A DNA stretch of 64,000 bases. Origin: AP-15 sp963814865 (GTDB lineage: Bacteria > Pseudomonadota > Alphaproteobacteria > ATCC43930 > CGMCC-115725). Location: NCBI GenBank assembly GCA_963814865.1, contig CAWFEN010000004.1:124001-188000 (forward strand), read 5' to 3'. Below the pieces are notes generated by a model. The model was given only the letters and a program-made list of their open reading frames with translations, made no database searches and was not told where the DNA came from. The position numbers were made by a program, and so were the translations under genes. Below are positions 8,598-17,519 of the stretch, piece after piece (within the stretch, counting starts at the first letter, position 1; every line of letters starts with the position of its first letter).

Positions 8598-9638
8598 TCA
8601 GCCCGGAACGCGGACGAAGCGGTTGACGCCGTCGCGGCCGAGCACGCGGTCGAGCACGCCTTGACCCATCAGATAATGCAGGTGGGCGAGAGCCTCGCCA
8701 AGCGCAAACGCCGTCTGATGGCGGTCGAGCGGGCGGCGGAACAGCAGCGGCAGCAGGTCGACCGCGCTCTGCGGGGCGGCGCAGGCGGCCAGCACCTCGT
8801 CGCAGCGCGCCCGGTGATGCAAGGCGAGCGCGTCGATCCGCGCGTGCAGGCCAAAAAACGGGAGGTTGTGCGACGGCAGGACCAGGGTCTCGGGCGGGAC
8901 GGCTGCGCGCAGCTTGGCGAGCGAGACGAGATAGCGCGCCAGCGGATTGCCGTCGGGCTCGTGCGCCTGGACGCTGATATTGGGCGAGATCCTGGGCAAG
9001 ACCTGATCGCTGGAGATCAGGGTGCCGATCTCGGCGCAATGGAGGCAGGCGAGCTCCGGCGCGTGGCCCTCGCCGATGATGACCCGCCATTGACGCCCGC
9101 CGATCGCGATCGTCATGCCGTCGGCGATCCGATGAAAAGCGGGCGGCACCGACGGGACGCCGCGGCGATAGCCCTTCGCCTGTTCGCCGAAAAGCTCGCT
9201 CGACGCCGCGTCGAGCCCGGCGCGGCGGGCGAACTCACGCCGCAGCGGGACGAAATCGTCGCCGCCCCGGCTCATCACCCGGGCGTGGAGCCATTCCTTC
9301 TCCGTCGTCCACAAAGGTGCCTGCCAGCGCTCGGCAAGCCAGCCGGCAAGCCCGATATGGTCGGGGTGGAAGTGGGTGACGATGATCCGCCCGACCGGCA
9401 GGCCGCCCAGGCGCTCGGCGAAGATCCGTTCCCACAGCGCCATGGCTTCGGGCGTCGCATAGCCGGCATCGACGATCGTCCAGGCCGGACCGTCTGCGAC
9501 GAGCCAGAGATTGATGTGGTCGAGCGCGAAAGGGAGCGGCATGCGCAGCCACGATATCCCCGGCGCGATCGGCAAGGTCTCGCCCGGGCCGGGAGGGTTC
9601 GCGACCGGAAACCGCAGCGGCGTCAGGCTTCCGTCCAT
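8598..9638 (-). CDS. MBL-fold metallo-hydrolase
   Basis: A 346-residue metallo-beta-lactamase-fold hydrolase. The zinc-binding signature THFHPDHIGLAGWL (HxHxDH) is at about residue 90, preceded by the core strand DHINLWLVADGPAWTIVDAG. Further ligands appear in GEGHAPELACLH and in LPSHNLPFFGLHARID, the pattern of the larger GloB/SoxH-like hydrolases. ATG 9638 begins directly before the conserved part. The gene is divergent from gamma-glutamyltransferase with about 130 bp between. Substrate unknown; thioester or lactone hydrolysis is typical of this group. Confidence 0.85.
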   Translation of the reverse strand: MDGSLTPLRFPVANPPGPGETLPIAPGISWLRMPLPFALDHINLWLVADGPAWTIVDAGYATPEAMALWERIFAERLGGLPVGRIIVTHFHPDHIGLAGWLAERWQAPLWTTEKEWLHARVMSRGGDDFVPLRREFARRAGLDAASSELFGEQAKGYRRGVPSVPPAFHRIADGMTIAIGGRQWRVIIGEGHAPELACLHCAEIGTLISSDQVLPRISPNISVQAHEPDGNPLARYLVSLAKLRAAVPPETLVLPSHNLPFFGLHARIDALALHHRARCDEVLAACAAPQSAVDLLPLLFRRPLDRHQTAFALGEALAHLHYLMGQGVLDRVLGRDGVNRFVRVPG

Positions 9639-9768
9639 ATTCGATGTTTCCAGGGTGGTGAATTGACCGGCACGGTAGGACGGGGCATTAGTGCCCGGCA
9701 AGCGGGAAGCCCGCCGGTCAGGATTGTGCTGCCGGCGGGCGATTTGCGCGACGGGCGAGGATTGGGCG

Positions 9769-11382
9769 ATGCGTGATTTCAATATTCCGGGCCGCTCGGC
9801 GGCGATAGCGGCGAACGGCATGGTCGCCACCTCGGCACCGCGCGCGACCCTGGCCGGGCTCGATGTGCTGCGCGCCGGCGGCAATGCGATGGATGCGGCG
9901 ATCGCCGCCGTGGCGATGCAATCCGTCGTCGAGCCGCAAAGCACCGGGATCGGCGGCGACTGCTTTGTCTTGTATTCGCCGAAGGGAGCGCCGCCGGTAG
10001 CGCTGAACGGCTCGGGCCGGGCGCCGGCCAAAGCGAACGTCGAGTGGTACGCCGAGCGGCAGATCCAGCAGATCGAGACGCAGACCCCGCATGCCGTGAC
10101 GATTCCCGGCGCGGTCGACGCGTGGTGTCTGCTGAATCGCGAATTCGGCACGAAGCCGCTCGCCGAGTTGCTCGAGCCGGCCGCGCAGGCGGCCGAGGAC
10201 GGCTATAACGTCACCCCGCGCGTCGCCTACGACTGGCACCGGCTTCAGTGGAAATTGCAGGACCCGCTGACCGCAGCGCTGTTCCTGCCCGGCGGCGCGC
10301 CTCCCGCGGCGGGCGACCGCATGCGCAATCCGCCGCTCGCCGCCACGTTGCGCCGCATCGGACGCGAGGGCCGCGAAGCCTTTTACGAGGGAGCGGTGAT
10401 GCGCGACATCGTCGGCCGGCTGAAGGCGCTCGGCGGGCTGCACGAGGCGGAGGATTTCGACGCCCAGCGGTCGGAATGGGTCGAGCCGATCCATGCCTCC
10501 TATCGCGGCTACGAGGTCTATGAATGCCCACCGAACGGGCAGGGGCTGGCGGCATTGATGATCCTGCGCCAGCTCGAAGGCTTCGCGCTCGGCGGCGATG
10601 CATTGAGCGAAGCCGATCGGCTGCACCTGCTCGCCGAGGCGACCAAGTCGGCTTATCGGGTGCGCGACGATTTCTTCGCCGATCCGGCGCAGGTCGCCGT
10701 CGATGTGGACGGCTACCTGTCCGACGAATGGGCCGAGCGGGCGCGGCGGCAGATCCGCCTCGACGCGGTATTGCCCGGCAACGAGTGGCATGGCGGCACC
10801 CTGCACCAGGACACCGTGTATCTCTGCGCCGTCGACCGCGACGGCAATGCGGTCTCATTCATCAATTCGCTGTTCTCGGGGTTCGGCAGCGGCATTGTGG
10901 CTCCGGAAAGCGGCGTCCTCTTGCAAAATCGCGGCAGCGGGTTCCGCACCACCCCCGGCCATCCCAACGCGATCGCCCCGCGCAAGCGGCCGTTTCACAC
11001 GATCATTCCCGCCATGCTGGTCAAGGACGGCCGCACGGTGATGCCGTTCGGCGTCATGGGCGGCCAGTACCAGGCCGTCGGGCACGCCCATTTCGTGCAC
11101 CGCATGATCGACCGCGGCCTCGACCCGCAGCAGGCGGCGGAAGCGCCGCGCAGCTTCGCGTTCCGCGGCAAGCTGCAGGTCGAGCGCACCAACCCCGCAC
11201 CGATCGTCGATGATCTCGCCCGCCGCGGCCACGCGATCGACATCCGCAACGTGCCGCTCGGCGGCTGCCAGGCGATCTGGATCGACCATCAGCGCGGCGT
11301 GCTGACCGGCGGCTCCGAGCCGCGCAAGGACGGGCTCGCCCTGGGGTACTCGACTCCGTCATCATTCTATCGCCGGCCCTGA
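9769..11382 (+). CDS. ggt: Gamma-glutamyltransferase family protein
   Basis: A 537-residue Ntn-hydrolase that would cleave itself and transfer or hydrolyse gamma-glutamyl groups, such as that of glutathione. The N-terminus shows MVATSAPRATLAGLDVLRAG and the AIAAVAMQSVVEPQSTGIGG run typical of GGT. The processing-site region GTLHQDTVYLCAVDRDGNAV (about residue 345) places a Thr where the catalytic nucleophile of the small subunit is expected. No signal peptide is visible, so this is probably a cytoplasmic or ywrD-like GGT-related enzyme. ATG 9769 is chosen because the upstream extension has no family similarity. Confidence 0.88.
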   Translation: MRDFNIPGRSAAIAANGMVATSAPRATLAGLDVLRAGGNAMDAAIAAVAMQSVVEPQSTGIGGDCFVLYSPKGAPPVALNGSGRAPAKANVEWYAERQIQQIETQTPHAVTIPGAVDAWCLLNREFGTKPLAELLEPAAQAAEDGYNVTPRVAYDWHRLQWKLQDPLTAALFLPGGAPPAAGDRMRNPPLAATLRRIGREGREAFYEGAVMRDIVGRLKALGGLHEAEDFDAQRSEWVEPIHASYRGYEVYECPPNGQGLAALMILRQLEGFALGGDALSEADRLHLLAEATKSAYRVRDDFFADPAQVAVDVDGYLSDEWAERARRQIRLDAVLPGNEWHGGTLHQDTVYLCAVDRDGNAVSFINSLFSGFGSGIVAPESGVLLQNRGSGFRTTPGHPNAIAPRKRPFHTIIPAMLVKDGRTVMPFGVMGGQYQAVGHAHFVHRMIDRGLDPQQAAEAPRSFAFRGKLQVERTNPAPIVDDLARRGHAIDIRNVPLGGCQAIWIDHQRGVLTGGSEPRKDGLALGYSTPSSFYRRP

Positions 11383-11414
11383 CGTGCAGGCTGGATTTCC
11401 GATTACGCGCCCAG

Positions 11415-12434
11415 TTATTTCGCTGCTTCGCTGTCGAGCCGCTTGCCGGCGTCCTCGACGAGGCTCAAATCGGCGTATTTCCTGACATCGAGAGCGGAAC
11501 GCAGAAAACCGAGCCGATGCGCCAGGTCGACATTGGCCTGCAACGCCTCCAGGTTCGGCAGCGCCCGCGGGTCGCGGTAATAGTCCTGCCTGGTGAAGAC
11601 CCAGCTCGCGTACAGCGTTGGTTGCTGCCTGGTCGCCTCGGTGATCAGGGCCACCGCCTCGTCGTGATGCGCGGGATCGGAGAGGTAACGCAGCGTCCGC
11701 AGATAGTCCTCGAGGAAGTCCACCATCGCGGCGCGGTGCTCCTTCAGGAACCCGGCACGCGCCACCTGGATGATCATCTGGGTGCGGCCGACGGCCTGCG
11801 CCTGGGTGAACAGGGCACGTGAGAACGCTTGCAGATCGGGATCGAAGCCAAAGGGTGCGACCGCAGGGATCAGATCGACCTTGCCCTCCTTCAGCATCGC
11901 CTTCTGGTCCGGGAAACGCACCTCGATGATGGTCACGTCGCGCTTGTCCCTGAGACCATGCTTGGCCAGCATCGCGCGCAGCGCGATGTCGACGGCGCTG
12001 CCGGTCTGGTTCGAGGCCAGAACCTTGCCCTTCAGATCCTCGACGGTATGGATCGGGCTGTCCTTGCGCACGACGAAATCGTTGGTGTGGTAGCCGGGAA
12101 CCCCATCCTGAAACGTGTCGGCGATGACGCGCAGATCGTCCATCCCGGCATTCTCGATGCCGAGCCCAAAGGTCGAATAGGCTAGCGCCGCGCAATCGAG
12201 ATCGCCGGTGGCGAGGGCCGTCATCTCGGTCGGGGTGCCGGCGAAATGGGTCAGCTCGGGGATGTAGGTCTTGCCCGCATGCGGTGCGAGGCCGGGCTTC
12301 AGGAACATCAGCGGCACCAGATCCGCCGGCATCACCACCCAGCCGATGCGCAGATGGTAGGGTTCGGCGGCCTGGGCCGGCCCGATCCGCAACAGCGCCA
12401 GGGCCGCAACCACGGCGATCCCGATCAAACGCAT
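11415..12434 (-). CDS. NitT/TauT-type ABC substrate-binding protein
   Basis: A 339-residue periplasmic binding protein of the NMT1/SsuA-like group. The start MRLIGIAVVAALALLRIGPAQAAEP is a clear signal peptide, and PYHLRIGWVVMPADLVPLMF is the usual opening strand for taurine, sulfonate and nitrate receptors. ATG 12434 gives the best signal peptide; an upstream ATG at 12467 would add 11 residues. It converges on ggt with 32 bases between the stops and has no neighbouring permease or ATPase. The ligand cannot be read. Confidence 0.83.
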   Translation of the reverse strand: MRLIGIAVVAALALLRIGPAQAAEPYHLRIGWVVMPADLVPLMFLKPGLAPHAGKTYIPELTHFAGTPTEMTALATGDLDCAALAYSTFGLGIENAGMDDLRVIADTFQDGVPGYHTNDFVVRKDSPIHTVEDLKGKVLASNQTGSAVDIALRAMLAKHGLRDKRDVTIIEVRFPDQKAMLKEGKVDLIPAVAPFGFDPDLQAFSRALFTQAQAVGRTQMIIQVARAGFLKEHRAAMVDFLEDYLRTLRYLSDPAHHDEAVALITEATRQQPTLYASWVFTRQDYYRDPRALPNLEALQANVDLAHRLGFLRSALDVRKYADLSLVEDAGKRLDSEAAK

Positions 12435-12527
12435 GGTCTTCTTCCAGTTCCGGCCGCCCGCCCCCATGCGCCGAACATCCCATCAATCCGCGCGAAATGA
12501 AATCCCGGTGGCTGTAAGCTCGCGCCT

Positions 12528-13523
12528 ATGCTGACGCTCTACCGCAGCCGCGCCGACCGCGGCGAACCGCCGGCCGACCTCGCCCAGGGGTCGCTGCCGC
12601 CCGATGCCGTCTGGATCGACCTGCTTCGGCCCCGGCCGGATGAAATTGCCTTTGTCAAGAGAACCGCCGGCCTCGACGTGCCGAGCATCGAGGACCTCAG
12701 CGAGATCGAAAGCTCGAGCCGGCTGCGCAACGAAAACGGCGCGCTCTATCTGAGCATGCCGCTGACCTACCGCGGCGACTCCGACCAGCCGCTGACGACC
12801 CCGGCCGGCTTTGTGCTGACCCGCGAGCGGCTGATCACGGTGCGGTTCGAAGAGCTGCCGTCCTTTACTGATTTCGCCACTCGCGACCTCGCTTCCGAGA
12901 CCGATCCGCTGAGCAGTGCCGCGGTCTTTGCCGGTCTGCTGGATGCGATCGCCGACCGCCTCGCCGACGTCCTCGAAAACATCGCCGCCGAGCTCGACAC
13001 GCTGTCCCACCGGCTGTTTCGCAGCCCGGTCACCGAGCCCACGGGGCGGCGTCCGCCGGCGCGCGAGACCGCCGATCTGCGGCTCATTCTGCGCCGCGTC
13101 GGCCACAGCGGCGATCTTGCATCAAAGATCCGCGACAGCCTGCTCGGGCTGGGGCGGATCGTGCCGTATGCAACGGGCCTCAGCGCTGAATGGTTGCCGC
13201 CCGAGATCAAGCCGCGGCTCGACACGGTGCGCCAGGACGTGGCCTCGCTCAGCGATTACGACGCGCATATCGTCAACAAGGTCCAGCTGCTGCTCGACGC
13301 CACCTTGGGCCTGATCAACATCGAGCAGAACAACATCATCAAGGTGCTGACGATCGTCTCGGTGGTCGGCATCCCGCCGACCCTGATCGCCAGCATGTAC
13401 GGGATGAACTTCAAGGGGATGCCGGAATACGACTGGTCCTGGGGCTACCCCTATGGGCTCGCCATGATCGCGCTGAGCGCCGTGCTGCCGCTGTGCTGGT
13501 TCAAATGGCGCGGCTGGGTCTGA
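12528..13523 (+). CDS. CorA family magnesium/zinc transporter
   Basis: A 331-residue CorA/ZntB-type channel of the inner membrane. The cytoplasmic domain occupies about residues 1-270 and is followed by two C-terminal membrane helices. Between them lies the family-defining pore motif in IASMYGMNFKGMPEYDW (GMN at about residue 291). The N-terminal aspartate-rich start (VWIDLLRPRPDEIAFV) is normal. A strong terminator lies 22 bases after the stop. Mg2+ is the usual substrate for GMN proteins; the ZntB-like possibility remains. Confidence 0.9.
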   Translation: MLTLYRSRADRGEPPADLAQGSLPPDAVWIDLLRPRPDEIAFVKRTAGLDVPSIEDLSEIESSSRLRNENGALYLSMPLTYRGDSDQPLTTPAGFVLTRERLITVRFEELPSFTDFATRDLASETDPLSSAAVFAGLLDAIADRLADVLENIAAELDTLSHRLFRSPVTEPTGRRPPARETADLRLILRRVGHSGDLASKIRDSLLGLGRIVPYATGLSAEWLPPEIKPRLDTVRQDVASLSDYDAHIVNKVQLLLDATLGLINIEQNNIIKVLTIVSVVGIPPTLIASMYGMNFKGMPEYDWSWGYPYGLAMIALSAVLPLCWFKWRGWV

Positions 13524-13544
13524 TCGGGCGTGCCGCTCACAAGA

Positions 13545-13571
13545 AAACGCCCCCGGAGACCGGGGGCGTTT
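13545..13571. terminator. Bidirectional rho-independent terminator
   Basis: A 12-bp perfect stem (AAACGCCCCCGG with its complement) closes a 3-base loop, flanked by A residues on the left and T residues on the right. It can end corA on the plus strand and hsp20 on the minus strand, which converge here. Confidence 0.85.
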
Positions 13572-13603
13572 CGCATCGACCGGCAGATCGGGCGAGAGAC
13601 CGG

Positions 13604-14056
13604 CTAGGCGGCCTTCTGCTCGACGATCTGGGGCTGCTTGCCGATCACGATCTTGCGCGGCTTGGCCGCCTCGGGCACCTCGTGGACGAGGTCGACATGC
13701 AGCATGCCGTTGTCGAGGCTGGCGCCGATCACCTTGATATGGTCGGCGAGGCTGAAGCGGCGCTCGAAGGCGCGGCGCGCGATGCCGCGGTGCAGGTAGC
13801 GGCTCTCCTCTTCGTCCGTTTTCGCCTTGCCCGTCACCAGCAGCGAATTCTCCTGCACGGTGATGTCGAGCGCGTCGCTGGAAAACCCCGCCACTGCCAT
13901 CGTCAGCCGATAGGTGTCGTCGCCGGTCTTTTCGATGTTGTAGGGCGGGTAGGCGAGGGCGGCTCCGTCGACGCGACTGGCCGCATCGACCAGCCGGGTC
14001 AACCGGTCGAAACCGATCGTCGAACGGAACAGCGGAGAGAAATCAAAAGGATCCAT
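13604..14056 (-). CDS. Hsp20/alpha-crystallin small heat-shock protein
   Basis: A 150-residue ATP-independent holdase of the IbpA class. The N-terminus MDPFDFSPLFRSTIGFDRL matches the usual IbpA start, and the alpha-crystallin domain runs from about residue 38 (YPPYNIEKTGDDTYRLTMAV) to KVIGASLDNGMLHVDL near 120. The C-terminal EAAKPRKIVIG contains an I-x-I/V-type tail motif. ATG 14056 is preceded by a good AGGAGG site. The upstream 150 bp to L31 contain no other gene; a heat-inducible promoter or RNA thermometer could be there but I cannot point to one. Confidence 0.92.
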   Translation of the reverse strand: MDPFDFSPLFRSTIGFDRLTRLVDAASRVDGAALAYPPYNIEKTGDDTYRLTMAVAGFSSDALDITVQENSLLVTGKAKTDEEESRYLHRGIARRAFERRFSLADHIKVIGASLDNGMLHVDLVHEVPEAAKPRKIVIGKQPQIVEQKAA

Positions 14057-14211
14057 GACCACATCCTCCTTTGAGCAATATGGATCTTGGCACCCGCCGA
14101 CAAGGCCGGATGCCCGTAACCGATGTACGGCCCCGAACTGGCGACCGCACGTTGCAGAGATGGTGTCTATGGAGCCGGGGTCAAGGGGGCGATCCGAGCG
14201 CCCTGCCGGCC

Positions 14212-14439
14212 TCAGGGCTTGATGCCGAAACCCTGAAAGCGCTTGTTGAAGCGGGCGAGCTGGCCGCCGCTGTCGATCAGGCGCTGCTGCCCCCCGGTCC
14301 ACGCCGGGTGCGATTTCGGGTCGATGTCGAGGCGTAGCGTGTCGCCCGGCTTGCCGTAGGTCGAGCGCGTCTGGTACGAGCTGCCGTCCGTCATCGTGAT
14401 CGTAATTTCGTGATAGTCCGGGTGGATTTTCTCTTTCAT
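14212..14439 (-). CDS. rpmE: 50S ribosomal protein L31
   Basis: A 75-residue L31 beginning MKEKIHPDYHEITITMTDG and containing TRSTYGKPGDTLRLDID. The CxxC zinc pairs of the long form are absent, as in the alphaproteobacterial form of the protein. Start ATG 14439 follows GGAGGGCGGCGCG. It lies between Hsp20 and a PRC-barrel gene, all on the minus strand. Confidence 0.93.
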   Translation of the reverse strand: MKEKIHPDYHEITITMTDGSSYQTRSTYGKPGDTLRLDIDPKSHPAWTGGQQRLIDSGGQLARFNKRFQGFGIKP

Positions 14440-14564
14440 CGCGCCGCCCTCCAAAGCGGGCGGGTTATAGCCATACACTGCCGCCGGCGCAATCGGCGCC
14501 GTCAGAAACATGCGGCACGGCCGGGTAAAGGGGGTGCCTTCCGCCCGGCCGTGTGCGCTCTGGT

Positions 14565-15050
14565 CTATTGCCGAGGCGGCATGCTCGAGCCGCTGGCGGT
14601 ACCGAGGTGACCGCCGGTTGCCGGCGAGGTCGACGAACCGGAGCCGGTCATCGGGCTTTCCAGCCGGTAGGCCTGCGTCTCTTTAAGCTGATCCTTGGTC
14701 ATGTCGAGCGTCAGACGGTTGTTGTCGGTCTTGATGTTGGCCAGGGGTACGGCGACGTATTTGCCGCCCATGCCGAGGAACTCGCCGACATCGACGATCG
14801 CGGCCGCCACTGTTCCGTCCTTGTTGACGACCAGATCTTCGACTTTGCCGACATCCCGATTCTGCACGTCATAGACGGCGCTGCCGATCATTTTGCTGGC
14901 GCGGAACTGGTCCGGCTGGATTTCGGTTCCGATACCGCTTGCCATCGCCGAAGCCGAGGTGTGCGGCGTTGGGCTCATTTGCGCGTATGCAACCGGCGCC
15001 GTGGCGATCAGAAGCGCTGCGAATGCAGCGGTCATGTTGCTCTTGGACAA
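14565..15050 (-). CDS. PRC-barrel domain protein, exported
   Basis: A 161-residue protein with an N-terminal signal peptide (MTAAFAALLIATAPVAYAQM) and one PRC-barrel domain at about residues 50-125, seen in ASKMIGSAVYDVQNRDVGKV and DLVVNKDGTVAAAIVDVGEF. The C-terminal 35 residues are Ser/Thr/Gly-rich and probably disordered. Exported PRC-barrel proteins are common in alphaproteobacteria and often stress-linked; no exact role can be given. It is the only gene between L31 and the histidine kinase terminator. Confidence 0.85.
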   Translation of the reverse strand: MSKSNMTAAFAALLIATAPVAYAQMSPTPHTSASAMASGIGTEIQPDQFRASKMIGSAVYDVQNRDVGKVEDLVVNKDGTVAAAIVDVGEFLGMGGKYVAVPLANIKTDNNRLTLDMTKDQLKETQAYRLESPMTGSGSSTSPATGGHLGTASGSSMPPRQ

Positions 15051-15256
15051 GATATTTCTCCTTTGCTCGAACGGGTGCGTTGCAGTACCTCGGTCGTATC
15101 GGTTCCGCCGAAATTGCTCAAAATGACGTAGAACAGGCGCAAAAGGATCGGTGACTCTCGGTGGCCGGCTCGGCGATACGACTGTAGTCCCTTTTCAATC
15201 CGTTGCTTTTGGCCGGTTCGTATTGGAAACAGGAGAATTCGACTGACGGTTCCGGC

Positions 15257-15285
15257 CAAAAATCGATTGGCCGGTCTCGGCCAAA
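15257..15285 (-). terminator. Probable terminator of the histidine kinase operon
   Basis: An inverted repeat (TTGGCCG, 4-base loop, CGGCCAA) lies at 15268-15285. Read on the minus strand it is followed by TCGATTTTTGG, giving a T tract 24 bases after the kinase stop. A further inverted copy of the CGGCCAAAA motif lies at 15207-15216, so this 260-bp gap carries three related GGCC boxes. Confidence 0.6.
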
Positions 15286-15309
15286 AAGCCGCCGCAAAAG
15301 CCTGCTGTC

Positions 15310-16593
15310 TCAAGCCCGCGGCAGCAGCAATTCGACCAGAGTTCCCGAACCGGGTTTGCTGTCGATGCGCAGGCTTCCGCCTGACTGCTTTACCATCCCG
15401 TAGACCATGCTGAGGCCGAGCCCGCTTCCCTTGCCGACATCCTTGGTCGTGAAAAAGGGTTCGAGCACTTTGCCTAGCAGGTCGGGGGCGATACCGGTGC
15501 CGGTATCGGCGACGGAAATTCCGACATAGTCGCCGACGGCAAGATCGGGCGATCCAGCCCCCGGCGGGATCGGCACATTCCGCGTCGCGATGATCGCCTG
15601 CCCACCTTCGGGCATGGCGTCACGCGAATTGATCGCAAGGTTGAGGATGGCTAGCTCGATCTGGCTCGGATCGACCATGGCCTGCCAAAGATCCGGGGCC
15701 AGCGCCGTCTCGATCGTCACCGCCGGCCCGATCGCGCGGTCGAGCATGTCGCGGATGGCGGTCACCAGTCCATTCAGGTCGACAGGCTCGGGAACGAGGT
15801 GCTGCTTGCGCGAGAAGGCGAGCAGCTTCCCGGTCAGCTCCGCGCCGCGATGAGCGGTGCGGATGGCGGTCTGCAACAGCCTGAGGCCGGACTTGCTCGT
15901 TACTTGCCGCTCGAGCATTTCGAGGGAGCCCCAGATCGCGGTCAGAAGATTGTTGAAGTCATGGGCGATACCGGCGGTCAGCTGGCCCATCGCCTCCATC
16001 TTTTGAGCTTGGCGAAAGGCTTCTTCGAGCGTCAGGCGCCCGCTGATCTCGGCGGCGACCCGCTGCTCCAATGTGTTGTTGAGCTGCTGGAGCGCCTCCG
16101 CGGTCTGTCGCCGCTCGATCGCGATCGCCGCCTGGTTGGCGGCAGCCGCGAGGAGCAGCCGCTCGATCGCCGTCGGGAAATCGGCACGGCTCGCGGCGGC
16201 CGCGATCGTGCCATACCCGCCGATGCCGATCATCTGGAAGACGACCCGCACCGTAGCGTTGCCGATGGGGCTGGCGAGGGTGACGGCCCGTCCGACGGGC
16301 GGCCCGGTCAGCCATTGTGCGATGGCCGCGTCGATCCGCAGCTCCGCATCGGGGTCGAGCCGGTTGCTCGCGCGCGCAATATGAAGCGCCGGTGGCCAGC
16401 CTTCCGAGCGCAGCGAGATGAAGGCAAACTCCAATCGGAGGATTGCGACCAGTACATCGGCGAGACTTTCGCCGATCTGAGCAGCGCTGTGGTCGGCCCA
16501 AATCGCCGGCAGCGCCGACACTGCCGCCAGATCGCAGAGACCCTGGCGCAGCTCTTTTGGGTCGTCGGAAAGCTCGGCCGCCATCGGCGTCAC
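15310..16593 (-). CDS. Sensor histidine kinase (GAF-like + HisKA + HATPase)
   Basis: A 427-residue soluble histidine kinase. Residues 1-160 form a GAF-like sensory region; a short coiled coil (QLNNTLEQRVAAEISGRLTL) follows. The phospho-acceptor H-box is in QLTAGIAHDFNNLLTAIWG (about residue 215), and the ATPase domain has the N-box in LAINSRDAMPEGG, G1 in DTGTGIAP and G2 in KGSGLGLSMVYGMVKQ. No membrane segment is visible. The gene begins 19 bases after the MEDS-domain gene and is probably co-transcribed with it. No response regulator is adjacent. Confidence 0.88.
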   Translation of the reverse strand: MTPMAAELSDDPKELRQGLCDLAAVSALPAIWADHSAAQIGESLADVLVAILRLEFAFISLRSEGWPPALHIARASNRLDPDAELRIDAAIAQWLTGPPVGRAVTLASPIGNATVRVVFQMIGIGGYGTIAAAASRADFPTAIERLLLAAAANQAAIAIERRQTAEALQQLNNTLEQRVAAEISGRLTLEEAFRQAQKMEAMGQLTAGIAHDFNNLLTAIWGSLEMLERQVTSKSGLRLLQTAIRTAHRGAELTGKLLAFSRKQHLVPEPVDLNGLVTAIRDMLDRAIGPAVTIETALAPDLWQAMVDPSQIELAILNLAINSRDAMPEGGQAIIATRNVPIPPGAGSPDLAVGDYVGISVADTGTGIAPDLLGKVLEPFFTTKDVGKGSGLGLSMVYGMVKQSGGSLRIDSKPGSGTLVELLLPRA

Positions 16594-16612
16594 GGCAGCA
16601 GCCTCCGCGGGT

Positions 16613-17245
16613 TCATCCCGCAGGTGTTCGCCGCGCCTGCAACTCGGCGAGAAACCTCTCAGGCACGATATAGAATGGATTCTCCTGCAATGTGCCGCCG
16701 ATTATCACTTGGGGGTGGGTGCGCAGGACATCGACGACCACGGCAGCGCTGAATTTCTTCAAGTCATAAGCACAAACCACCACGTCATCGAACTTGGTCA
16801 TCATGTGGTTCAGCCGGGACTCATATTCGACGATGTCTTCGACACCTGGAAAATCGCTGAGCGCCCATTCCATATTTGCCCAAAATCGCGTTAAGGGGAA
16901 GTTGTTTTTCGCGGTGCCGAGCACCTCTGCGACCAGATCGAGCATGGCAAACTGGTCGAAGCGGCGGTCGCGCAGGTGGGCGTCTTCCCAGCGCCGGACC
17001 TCGATTTGGCCCGATTGCTCGGCTGCGGGGACATCGACGCCCAGCCCGGCAAGTCTTTGCAACCGCTCGGCTCGGTGGCCAGCCTCGACGATCTGAAAGA
17101 TTTTGTCGCCCTGACGCAAGCCTTCCCCTGAAAACGGCAGAAGAACCCGATATTCTTCTTCTCGATCGTTAAAAAAAGCGCAGGCATGACACGAGGGGTG
17201 CAGCGTCGAGCCCGCCAAACTCACCTGTCTCCTTGGTGGGTCCAT
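16613..17245 (-). CDS. MEDS-domain sensory protein (DcmR-like)
   Basis: A 210-residue protein resembling the MEDS sensory domain first defined from methanogen and methylotroph DcmR regulators. Seen directly: HACAFFNDREEEYRVLLPF near the start, GDKIFQIVEAGHR, and the C-terminal VVCAYDLKKFSAAVVVDVLR followed by HPQVIIGGTLQENPFYI. These are the characteristic Cys/His-containing and YDL segments. There is no DNA-binding domain. It lies directly upstream of, and in line with, a histidine kinase, suggesting the two form one signalling unit with the MEDS protein as the input module. The signal is unknown. Confidence 0.75.
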   Translation of the reverse strand: MDPPRRQVSLAGSTLHPSCHACAFFNDREEEYRVLLPFSGEGLRQGDKIFQIVEAGHRAERLQRLAGLGVDVPAAEQSGQIEVRRWEDAHLRDRRFDQFAMLDLVAEVLGTAKNNFPLTRFWANMEWALSDFPGVEDIVEYESRLNHMMTKFDDVVVCAYDLKKFSAAVVVDVLRTHPQVIIGGTLQENPFYIVPERFLAELQARRTPAG

Positions 17246-17519
17246 GATTGCTGAGCCTCCTGATTTTCCGCATCCAGTGCCACTCGCTGGAGCGCTGACG
17301 CATCATCCGGCTCGATGCGTGACCGGCAAAACCCAGATTATCGATTTCAACAAGCCAATTTGCAGACGGTTCCCGCTTCCGGCACAAAAGATTGCCGCGT
17401 CATCAGAAATGTCGGCTGGAGCCGGGCCTGAGCGGAAGTTTCGCGTCGGAACCAATTACGCGCATCCCTTGTTGGCGGGGCGCTGACAAGCAGGACGCGT
17501 CTGCATCGGAGGAGACTCG

